A stretch of 5,272 nucleotides of DNA, taken from positions 1 through 5,272 of the forward strand of contig JAITET010000053.1 in the NCBI GenBank assembly GCA_031281895.1, read 5' to 3'. Of this stretch, positions 1 through 5,272 are shown piece after piece; the stretch's first letter is position 1, and each line of letters begins with the position of its first letter. The translations under genes were made by a program, and so were the position numbers. Under the pieces are notes generated by a model. The model did not search any database, had not been told where the DNA came from, and saw nothing but the letters and a program-made list of their open reading frames with translations. Origin of the DNA: Puniceicoccales bacterium. Lineage in GTDB: Bacteria; Verrucomicrobiota; Verrucomicrobiia; Opitutales; JAIRKQ01.

Positions 1-81
1 TGTGTCAAGTACATTAATTTTTTGCCATGCTTTACCATATCCACTTGGGCTAGCACTAAAACCCACAGTTTTACTTTTCAC
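1..81 (-). CDS. Possible 5' end of an unidentified gene downstream of fabF (partial)
   Basis: From a GTG at 81-79 a frame stays open for 27 codons to the left edge, so only an N-terminus would be visible. It starts MKSKTVGFSASPSGYGK and continues AWQKINVLDT. About 21 of 27 codons begin with a purine, the RNY bias expected of coding sequence and stronger than in the other frames I checked here. The residues match no family I recognise. No Shine-Dalgarno precedes the GTG. The frame is open further upstream to a TAG, but I see no other usual start in it. A strong purine-rich block at 115-125 points instead to a TTG at 110 in a different frame, which meets TGA after ten codons. It lies about 100 bp past fabF on the same strand and could be the next gene of that operon, a broken gene or chance. 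Confidence 0.3.
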   Translation of the reverse strand, partial: MKSKTVGFSASPSGYGKAWQKINVLDT

Positions 82-114
82 CGGGAAAACCAGTGGAAGC
101 TGAAAAACAAATGA

Positions 115-125
115 CCTTCCTTCCT
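115..125 (-). promoter_or_regulatory. Shine-Dalgarno-like purine block after fabF
   Basis: On the minus strand this reads AGGAAGGAAGG, a better ribosome-binding match than any gene start in the window. The nearest start-like codon is TTG at 110-108, 4 to 8 nt away depending on which AGGAAGG is used. That frame runs ten codons and then meets TGA at 80-78. After the TGA it stays open to the window edge. Neither of the other two frames has an ATG, GTG or TTG at a usable distance. It may serve a small peptide, a broken gene or nothing; the sequence alone does not decide. Confidence 0.3.
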
Positions 126-179
126 AAAAATGGGATTATTTCCTCCACATGTTCTTCAACCGTGTTAAAAAGACAGCTT

Positions 180-1448
180 TCAGGAGAATTTCCTAAACAT
201 CAAAGCTGCATTTTGTCCACCAAATCCCATACTTTCGTTGATGGCGTAGTGAACATCTGCTTTTATGGACTTGTTTGGCACATAATTAAGATCACACTCA
301 GGATCTGGTGTAGAATAATTTATGGTAGGGGCAATGATCCCCGTCTCTATCGTTTTGGCACAAACTGCAGATTCAACGGCACCGGTTGCACCCAACAGGT
401 GTCCAGTTGCACCTTTGGTAGAACTGACAAAAAGTTTATCTGCGTGATTTCCGAAAAATTTCCGTATGGCCACCGTTTCATATTTATCATTGTATGCAGT
501 AGACGTGCCATGGGCGTTAATGTACTGTATGGCGGAGGGATCTACACCCGTTTCTGCAAATAGTTCTTCATAGCATCTTACGAGTCCATCCCCATTGGGA
601 TCGGGAGCAGTTATGTGATATGCATCGCAACTAGCCGAGTACCCCACGATTTCACAGTAAATTTTTGCCCCCCTGGACTGGGCATGCTCCAGAGTTTCCA
701 GGAGTAAAATCCCTGCCCCATTGCCCATAACGAAACCATCGCGGGTTGCATCAAATGGACGGCTAGCGGATTCAGGCGTATCGTTATATGCCGTTGCAAC
801 GGCTCGCATGGAACAAAAGCCGGCAAGGCTTACGGGTGTAACGGCAGCTTCACTACCACCCGTGAAAACGGCGTCTGCCTTGCCAAGCTTCAACCAGTTA
901 AAGGCTTCTCCAATTGAATGGGTGCTTGTTGCACATGCACTGAGAACTCCAAAATTTGGCCCTTTCAGTCCCAACTCCATACCAATTATCCCGGAAGCAA
1001 TGTTAGCAATTAGAGCCGGGATCATAAATGGGGAAATATATCGGGGGCCCTTTTGGAAAAAAATTCTAGTTTGTTCCGTTATCGTCGACATTCCTCCAAT
1101 GCCAGAGCCTACGATAACACCAATACGAGACCTATCGACATTATCGAGGTCGATTTTTGCATCATTGACTGCAAGTTTTGCTGCGGCAATCGCATAGATT
1201 GCATATATATCGTTTCGTTTTATCGACTTGCTATCGATAAAGTCGCTCGCATTAAAGTTTTTAAGCTCCCCGGCTACACGACATGGGTAATTGCTAGCAT
1301 CGAAAGAAGTCACAGCCGTTATCCCGCTTTTCCCGCCTATTAGATTTTTCCAAGTCTCATCGGTTCCGATCCCAACAGGGGTAACAAGCCCAATACCCGT
1401 AACGACAACACGTTTTCCAAACCCGTTAATTGTGCGTATGGTGGCCAT
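180..1448 (-). CDS. fabF: Beta-ketoacyl-ACP synthase II (KAS II, FabF)
   Basis: This cytosolic condensing enzyme of type II fatty-acid synthesis joins malonyl-ACP to an acyl-ACP, releasing CO2 and lengthening the chain by two carbons. The 422-residue protein is a full thiolase-fold KAS. The N-terminal half begins KRVVVTGIGLVTPVG (residues 12-26). The nucleophile is Cys172 in SACATSTHSIGEA. The two catalytic histidines are His313 (NAHGTST) and His350 (TKGATGHLLGA), with Lys345 nearby. The glycine-rich GFGG loop is at 408-411; the residue before it is Met, where many homologues have Phe. The protein is about ten residues longer than E. coli FabF at the N-terminus. The ATG at 1448 is the only plausible start and lies 16 bp after acpP, without a clear Shine-Dalgarno, which suggests co-transcription with acpP. 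The gene ends at TGA just after the usual C-terminus (NAALMFRKFS). Reading through it would add five residues before a TAA at 165-167. Confidence 0.97.
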   Translation of the reverse strand: MATIRTINGFGKRVVVTGIGLVTPVGIGTDETWKNLIGGKSGITAVTSFDASNYPCRVAGELKNFNASDFIDSKSIKRNDIYAIYAIAAAKLAVNDAKIDLDNVDRSRIGVIVGSGIGGMSTITEQTRIFFQKGPRYISPFMIPALIANIASGIIGMELGLKGPNFGVLSACATSTHSIGEAFNWLKLGKADAVFTGGSEAAVTPVSLAGFCSMRAVATAYNDTPESASRPFDATRDGFVMGNGAGILLLETLEHAQSRGAKIYCEIVGYSASCDAYHITAPDPNGDGLVRCYEELFAETGVDPSAIQYINAHGTSTAYNDKYETVAIRKFFGNHADKLFVSSTKGATGHLLGATGAVESAVCAKTIETGIIAPTINYSTPDPECDLNYVPNKSIKADVHYAINESMGFGGQNAALMFRKFS

Positions 1449-1464
1449 TGCTTAAAGGGACAAC

Positions 1465-1725
1465 TTACTCACTTTCTATCTTTTTGCTGATGAAATCAAC
1501 GACATCCCTAACGGTACGCATTTTTTCAGCTTCCGACTCTGGAATCTCTCCCTTGATCTCATCTTTGAACTCTTCTTCGAACGCCATTATCAATTCAACG
1601 GTATCGAGAGAATCAGCCCCAAGATCATCGAGGAACGATGCTTCCAGTGTTACCTGTTCTTCGTTTACGTCCAATTGATCAACAATGATTTTCTTAACTC
1701 TTGATTCTATATTATTGCTTGTCAT
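1465..1725 (-). CDS. acpP: Acyl carrier protein
   Basis: This small acidic carrier protein holds growing acyl chains on a 4'-phosphopantetheine arm during fatty-acid synthesis and hands them between FabG, FabF and other enzymes in the cytosol. The 86 residues contain the diagnostic DDLGADSLDTVEL, with Ser39 as the attachment serine. The four-helix outline is preserved: helix I around SRVKKIIVDQL, helix II from the DSL serine, and the C-terminal helix RTVRDVVDFISKK. After EEEF the chain reads KDEIKGEIPESEAEK, about four to six residues longer than the E. coli type between helices II and III. It lies between fabG (60 bp upstream) and fabF (16 bp downstream) on the same strand, the common functional grouping. 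The start ATG has the only clear Shine-Dalgarno in the window, fitting the high expression usual for ACP. The stop is TAA. Confidence 0.97.
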   Translation of the reverse strand: MTSNNIESRVKKIIVDQLDVNEEQVTLEASFLDDLGADSLDTVELIMAFEEEFKDEIKGEIPESEAEKMRTVRDVVDFISKKIESE

Positions 1726-1734
1726 AAGTAAAAT

Positions 1735-1739
1735 CCCTC
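1735..1739 (-). promoter_or_regulatory. Shine-Dalgarno of acpP
   Basis: The minus strand reads GAGGG nine nucleotides before the acpP ATG at 1725. The position and match are normal for a ribosome-binding site and fix the acpP start. None of the other recognised genes whose start is visible has a comparable element. Confidence 0.7.
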
Positions 1740-1785
1740 ATATCTTCCGCATCAAAATGATCCTATTCTGGTACGCAAGCCTTTT

Positions 1786-2535
1786 TTACATCACCATTCC
1801 ACCATCAACATTAATGACATGTCCCGTTATATATCTAGCCCCATGTGAACATAAAAATTTTACAGCTTCTGCCACATCATCTGGCATGCCCAATTCCTTC
1901 ATCGGAATATTTTTTAACAATTCTGTTACTATGTTTTCACCGAGTTTGCTGGTCATGTCGGTCCGTATAAATCCAGGAGCTATTGCATTTGCTGTTATGC
2001 CTCTGGAAGCAACCTCTTTGGCTATGGACTTGGTAAATCCGATTATTCCCGCCTTGGCCGCTGCATAATTTGCCTGTCCGAAGTTACCTATCAGTCCGAC
2101 AATGGACGCCATATTAATGATTCTTCCCCATCGTTTTTTCATCATGGGATGCAATAAATTTTTAGTCCAATAAAAACAACTATTTAAATTTGTGTTTAAA
2201 ACTTCCTGTCATTCTTGTTGGGACATTTTTAACATCAGATTGTCTCGGGTTATGCCGGCATTATTTACCAAAATATCAACGGCAGAATGTTTGTCCAATA
2301 TGCTTTTGCAAGCACCTGAAACCAAGTCAGAGGAAGACACATCAACGGCCATATGCTCGGCAGAATATCCTTGGTTTCGTATGTCCTGTGCCAGGGCACC
2401 ACAGCTATCTTCGGATTTGCTTATGCAAATTATGTGGCCACCGATTTTTGCGAGGGACATGGCGATAGACTTCCCAATTCCTCGCCCGGCACCAGTTACA
2501 ACGCAAATTGTTCGAGATAATTCTTGCTCCACCAT
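1786..2535 (-). pseudogene. fabG: 3-oxoacyl-ACP reductase FabG, interrupted by one in-frame TGA
   Basis: FabG reduces 3-ketoacyl-ACP to 3-hydroxyacyl-ACP with NADPH, the first reduction of each elongation cycle. Read through, the gene gives a 249-residue short-chain dehydrogenase, a normal length (E. coli 244). The Rossmann cofactor motif TGAGRGIG is at residues 14-21, NNAG at 91-94, and the catalytic set is Asn116, Ser144, Tyr157 and Lys161 (GQANYAAAKAG). The C-terminus is GHVINVDGGMVM. Codon 109 (2211-2209) is TGA. It sits in SQQE-TGA-QEVLNTNL, aligning with the family's EEW-NDIIETNL, so the lost residue is the conserved Trp and a single TGG-to-TGA transition accounts for it. There is no frameshift: both halves are in the same frame with no other stop or gap. 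Two other Trp codons in the gene (123, 136) are TGG. Taken as stop, the products are a 108-residue fragment and a 122-codon remainder from a TTG at 2154 with no Shine-Dalgarno; the first lacks the catalytic Asn, Ser, Tyr and Lys. The UGA is followed by C, known as a leaky context. The alternatives are a recent pseudogene, readthrough, UGA read as Trp, or a base error. Confidence 0.9.
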
Positions 2536-2605
2536 GGGGATGGTAATGCTATGCCATTTGCTTGAGTCAATAAATTTTTTTTATGGAAGATATTTTAATA
2601 TAAAT

Positions 2606-2634
2606 TTTATTGAAAACTGAGAAAAATTTGGCAA
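2606..2634 (-). promoter_or_regulatory. Possible fabG-acpP-fabF promoter in the divergent spacer
   Basis: The AT-rich spacer between fabG and ftsQ should carry promoters for both directions. On the minus strand TTGCCA (2634-2629) is followed after 17 nt by AATAAA (2611-2606), a moderate sigma70-like pair about 70 bp before the fabG start. The -10 matches only four of six consensus bases, and other AT-rich hexamers nearby could serve equally well. I found no convincing -35/-10 pair for ftsQ. Confidence 0.25.
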
Positions 2635-2676
2635 CCTTAGGTTAGGTTTTGGCTTTTGTAAAAGTTATTGAATTCA

Positions 2677-3480
2677 ATGGGCAAATGGAAAACATTTTTA
2701 TTGGTGATATTTGTATCGTTTGGCATTGCCCTGGTGGTAACTGGGATTGTATTTTGCAAAAAATCGAATACATTTTATCCTTCATCCATTCCATTGGCGA
2801 ACGAGCTTAAAAGGGTAATTTTCGAAACAAATGGGAAAATTACATCGGCATGGCTGGCCCATGAGTTGCATATTAGGAAAGGTACGGATCTATTTTCACT
2901 GGATATTTCTTCCATGAGAGAACGGCTGGGAACCATTTCTCAAATTAGGAATGTTTTTATAGAAAAACGTTATCCCGATACATTATACATAAAAATCAAC
3001 GAGTGTGTACCCATATTAAAATTGGTCGCCAATGTCGATGGAGAAAAGAAATTATTCCTCGTTGACGAAGAAGATGGCAGAATTTTTTCCCCCATTTGCT
3101 ATGGCCGAGAAGACGTTTTAAACCTATTGCCCGTTAATTTAATTTTGCGAACAAAGGACAAATTACAATTCCTTCCCCAGGAAGGAATGTCCACCGTTAG
3201 AGAGCTTATTGCCACACTAAAAGATGAATTTCTAGATATTTTTCAATCGATAAAATTTCTCGATCTCAGAAACTATGATCACCGCTTGGGTGCCATCTGG
3301 TCGACCATAGGATTGCACCTAAAGAATGAAATTGTCGTTGTGTTAAAGCCACAGGATTTTCATATCCAACTGATGAAACTCGATTATCTAATTAACGAAA
3401 AGTGTCAATATAACCTGCATAGAATCAAGAAAATAACTATTTCTTCTCCCGACAATGCCATATTGGAGTACAAATGGTAA
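2677..3480 (+). CDS. ftsQ: Cell division protein FtsQ/DivIB
   Basis: FtsQ is a single-pass inner-membrane protein that links early and late divisome proteins and recruits FtsB/FtsL; its POTRA and beta domains lie outside the cytoplasmic membrane. From ATG the protein has 267 residues. A very short basic cytoplasmic start (MGKWK) is followed by one hydrophobic helix, about residues 6-27 (TFLLVIFVSFGIALVVTGIV). A POTRA-like segment follows, about 45-115, ending in the typical IEKRYPDTLYIKINECVPI. A beta-rich domain carries FLVDEEDGRIFSP. The C-terminal part, including LKPQDFHIQLMKLDYLI, matches the FtsQ end. An in-frame TTG at 2668 would add three residues; neither start has a Shine-Dalgarno, so I prefer ATG. 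The gene is divergent from fabG and convergent with yidD. No murC, ddl, ftsA or ftsZ adjoins it, so it stands outside the usual division cluster. The assignment rests on architecture and the RYPDTL-type motif, because FtsQ is poorly conserved. The stop is TAA. Confidence 0.8.
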   Translation: MGKWKTFLLVIFVSFGIALVVTGIVFCKKSNTFYPSSIPLANELKRVIFETNGKITSAWLAHELHIRKGTDLFSLDISSMRERLGTISQIRNVFIEKRYPDTLYIKINECVPILKLVANVDGEKKLFLVDEEDGRIFSPICYGREDVLNLLPVNLILRTKDKLQFLPQEGMSTVRELIATLKDEFLDIFQSIKFLDLRNYDHRLGAIWSTIGLHLKNEIVVVLKPQDFHIQLMKLDYLINEKCQYNLHRIKKITISSPDNAILEYKW

Positions 3481-3491
3481 AATGGGCTATG

Positions 3492-3514
3492 GCTGACTCG
3501 CCCGATCCGTTAGC
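3492..3514. terminator. Weak hairpin between convergent ftsQ and yidD
   Basis: GCTGAC (3492-3497) can pair with GTTAGC (3509-3514) through six pairs including one G-T wobble, around an 11-nt loop. It lies 12 bp after the ftsQ stop and 10 bp after the yidD stop in the other direction. A TTTT at 3522-3525 follows on the plus side, seven bases after the stem. The stem is short and the T-tract displaced, so a bidirectional terminator is only a guess. Confidence 0.2.
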
Positions 3515-3523
3515 AGAGAACTT

Positions 3524-3793
3524 TTATTCGGTTTTTGTCCCATGACTTTTGCGTTTCCAAAATGGATTACACCTCAAAATTCGTCTCATTGAAAAATAAA
3601 ATGCCTTCCGGAACGTGTATCGTTTGAACATTGATTGGGCAAAGCTTGAACACGTTGGGTAAAATCTACACCGGGCGGATGGTCCCAGCAGGACAACCTT
3701 GAGTGGCGACAGAATATTTCTATACGATCCTATCAATAGGACCGCAAAAATTTTGAATACTTTGTCGAAAAGTTTTGAACAACTTGGAGTCAT
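3524..3793 (-). CDS. yidD: Membrane protein insertion efficiency factor YidD
   Basis: YidD is a small protein tied to the cytoplasmic face of the inner membrane, where it assists YidC-dependent insertion of membrane proteins. From the ATG at 3793 it has 89 residues, normal for the family. An amphipathic or hydrophobic N-terminal helix (about 8-27, KVFKIFAVLLIGSYRNILSP) leads into the signature GPSARCRFYPTCSSFAQ, with Cys42 and Cys48. The downstream MRRILRCNPFW supplies Cys75. Two departures are visible: RCNP replaces the usual RCHP, and the common C-terminal GGYDPVP is missing, the protein ending KRKSHGTKTE instead. The frame is open upstream: an ATG at 3862 overlaps the malQ stop and would add 23 residues without family likeness, so I chose 3793. 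Neither start has a Shine-Dalgarno. It follows malQ on the same strand after 58 bp, rather than sitting in the classical rpmH-rnpA-yidD-yidC locus. The stop is TAA. Confidence 0.9.
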   Translation of the reverse strand: MTPSCSKLFDKVFKIFAVLLIGSYRNILSPLKVVLLGPSARCRFYPTCSSFAQSMFKRYTFRKAFYFSMRRILRCNPFWKRKSHGTKTE

Positions 3794-3851
3794 TTTTTTG
3801 CCAGAAATTTGTCCAAACCCTGGGGGTGATGGCAATCGAGTCAACAAAATT

Positions 3852-5272
3852 TCATCGCCCATAGGTATCTTGCAAGTGACGCAAATATTGGGGTGTTGAA
3901 GATTCGCACAGGCCATTAAATTGTTCGCTAGTCATCCTCCATTGCCAATTTCCGAAAGAGGTATTCGGTGTGTTAAATCTTGCTTCTGATCCAAGATTTA
4001 AAATATCTTGCATGCTCAAAATCAGTAGATTGGATGGCGATTCATATGCCTCTTTGATGAAATCCCATGTGACGTCATCGCAATTTGTTCGCAGATAGCA
4101 CCTTATCTGATGCTTTATATCCTCAGACAACGAGTTGAACCACCCTCTAGTTGTATCGTTGTCATGGGTCCCCAGATATAGTACGCTATTTTTTTCATGT
4201 TCGTGGGGAAGGTATTTATTTTTATTATTTCGGTCGAATGCAAACTGCAGTACATTCATTCCTGGCAATCCGGTATTCCGTAACAACTGCGTAACATTAT
4301 CGTTTAGGCACCCCAAATCTTCTGCTATGAATTTTGTGAAAGGAAATACTTTTTTGACATGCTGGAAAAATTTTATCCCGACAGATTTTGCCCATTTTCC
4401 TTTCATTCCGGTGGTGGCAGGTGTGGGAATTTCCCAGTAGTCACAAAATCCTCGAAAATGATCCAACCGTATCACATCGTACAGTTCCACACATCGCCCT
4501 AGGCGATTTGTCCACCATGAAAAATCATCAGCCGCCGAAACATCCCAGTCATAGACGGGATTCCCCCAGAGCTGTCCAGTTTTTGAAAAAGCATCCGGAG
4601 GAACCCCTGCGACAAATTTTGGAAGCCCATCTTTTTGTAATTTAAAAATCCGTTTGTTTGACCAAACATCCGCACTGTCAAAACCGACAAAAATCGGAAT
4701 ATCTCCTATGATTTCGATGCCTTTTCCATTGGCAAAGTTTTTTAGTTTGTTCCATTGCCTGTCAAATGTCCATTGGATGAATTTGTAGAAAGTTGCCGTT
4801 CGGCTAAGTTTTTCATCGGAATGGAGCTTTGCCGCTGCGATCTGAGGGTCGGAAAATTCTTTTGGCCAATCCGTCCATAGGCGACCTCCGAATTGGTTTT
4901 TGATGGCCATGAAGGTGGCGTAATTGTCTAACCACCAGGCAGATCGCTGGCAAAAACTATTAAAATCTTCAACGTGGTGTTTTAAACGTAAAAAATTTTC
5001 AAATGCTACCTCTAAAACCGGCCAAAAGTTTTTATACAATCTCCCGAAGTCTACGGACGATTCCGCCATTGTCCCTAGCCCATTCAAATCCGTGGGGATT
5101 AATAATTCTTCCCCGACGAGGCCTTGCAAATCGATGAAATATGGATTGCCCGCAAAGGCGGATGGGCTTTGGTAGGGGGAATCTCCATAGCTCGTTGGGT
5201 TTAATGGGCACAGCTGCCAATATTTCATTCCGGATGCTGCTAAAAATTTAATAAAATCATAGGCCGGTTTGC
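3852..5272 (-). CDS. malQ: 4-alpha-glucanotransferase (amylomaltase, GH77), N-terminus beyond the window
   Basis: MalQ is a cytosolic GH77 enzyme that transfers glucan segments between maltodextrins, releasing glucose, in glycogen or maltodextrin turnover. The visible part is 472 residues, running in frame to the right edge. An internal Met at 5228 is not the start, because the 14 residues before it (KPAYDFIKFLAASG) match the family and precede YWQLCPLNPTSYGDSPYQS. Counting from that Met, the catalytic residues are Asp256 (nucleophile, VIRLDHFRGF), Glu303 (acid/base, FIAEDLG) and Asp356 (LGTHDNDTTRGW). Other family blocks are GDIPIFV (175-181), LWGNPVYDW (220-228) and LPGMNVLQFAFDR (321-333). 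By family length about 20-30 N-terminal residues are missing from view. The gene carries 19 Trp codons, all TGG, and ends at TGA directly after the canonical TYGR terminus. Reading that TGA as Trp would add 44 residues into yidD before a TAG at 3720-3722. No other glycogen gene is in view. Confidence 0.96.
   Translation of the reverse strand, partial: KPAYDFIKFLAASGMKYWQLCPLNPTSYGDSPYQSPSAFAGNPYFIDLQGLVGEELLIPTDLNGLGTMAESSVDFGRLYKNFWPVLEVAFENFLRLKHHVEDFNSFCQRSAWWLDNYATFMAIKNQFGGRLWTDWPKEFSDPQIAAAKLHSDEKLSRTATFYKFIQWTFDRQWNKLKNFANGKGIEIIGDIPIFVGFDSADVWSNKRIFKLQKDGLPKFVAGVPPDAFSKTGQLWGNPVYDWDVSAADDFSWWTNRLGRCVELYDVIRLDHFRGFCDYWEIPTPATTGMKGKWAKSVGIKFFQHVKKVFPFTKFIAEDLGCLNDNVTQLLRNTGLPGMNVLQFAFDRNNKNKYLPHEHEKNSVLYLGTHDNDTTRGWFNSLSEDIKHQIRCYLRTNCDDVTWDFIKEAYESPSNLLILSMQDILNLGSEARFNTPNTSFGNWQWRMTSEQFNGLCESSTPQYLRHLQDTYGR

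Noticed and set aside
74..99. Imperfect hairpin after fabF as a terminator
   Set aside because: The stem has a mismatch and a bulge, and no T-tract follows on either strand.
399..419. KGATGH in FabF instead of the bacterial KSMTGH around the second catalytic His
   Set aside because: The Lys and His are kept, and the KGATGH variant is known in other KAS enzymes such as the mitochondrial type, so it is not evidence of altered function.
93..1343. Several open frames on the plus strand (93-563, 721-1197, 1053-1343)
   Set aside because: They lie antisense to fabF, whose catalytic motifs are all present. Their translations show no domain, and they are shadows of a conserved gene.
1786..2154. Independent short gene starting at TTG 2154
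   Set aside because: It is the C-terminal half of FabG without the cofactor-binding half, and it has no ribosome-binding site. It is more simply part of the interrupted gene.
2154..2211. Frameshift or insertion splitting fabG
   Set aside because: The two halves are in the same frame, and the 19 codons between the TGA and the TTG at 2154 align with FabG without a gap. A single nonsense codon is enough.
2209..2211. UGA as a selenocysteine codon in fabG
   Set aside because: The family residue here is Trp, not Cys, and the site is not catalytic, so a selenocysteine role is not supported.
2192..2620. Plus-strand open frame opposite fabG
   Set aside because: It is antisense to the N-terminal half of fabG and lacks any recognisable motif; its Cys/His-rich look comes from the complementary codons.

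Overview
The window is bacterial and gene-dense. By eye it is moderately AT-rich (about 40-45% GC). It holds six recognisable housekeeping genes and no rRNA, tRNA, CRISPR array, insertion sequence or phage gene. I cannot name the organism. The FabF, ACP and YidD variants and the scattered housekeeping genes would fit a member of the Verrucomicrobiota/PVC group, possibly host-associated, but this is only an impression from remembered sequences. Only acpP has a clear Shine-Dalgarno sequence.

Left half, minus strand (reading from 2535 down to 1): a type II fatty-acid synthesis cluster in the order fabG - acpP - fabF. It encodes the 3-ketoacyl-ACP reductase, the acyl carrier protein and the condensing enzyme KAS II, so carrier, condensation and first reduction lie together. 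Neither fabD nor fabH is in the window. A short, doubtful reading frame follows fabF and runs off the left edge. The standout feature is fabG. It is intact over its whole length (249 codons) except for one in-frame TGA at 2209-2211, exactly where the family has a conserved Trp (the 'EEW' seven residues before the catalytic Asn). One G-to-A transition (TGG to TGA) explains it.

Right half: a 132-141 bp AT-rich divergent spacer separates fabG from ftsQ (plus strand), a membrane-anchored POTRA protein of the divisome standing outside the usual murC-ddl-ftsQ-ftsA-ftsZ cluster. ftsQ converges on a minus-strand pair, malQ (4-alpha-glucanotransferase, N-terminus beyond the right edge) followed by yidD (membrane-insertion factor), which is away from its usual rpmH-rnpA-yidC setting.

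The main question is how UGA is read. The recognised genes show 28 Trp codons written TGG, and both fabF and malQ end at TGA right where their families end. I therefore take UGA as a stop here and fabG as a very young pseudogene, a leaky-readthrough gene or a sequence error. A lineage starting to read UGA as Trp is less likely but not excluded.
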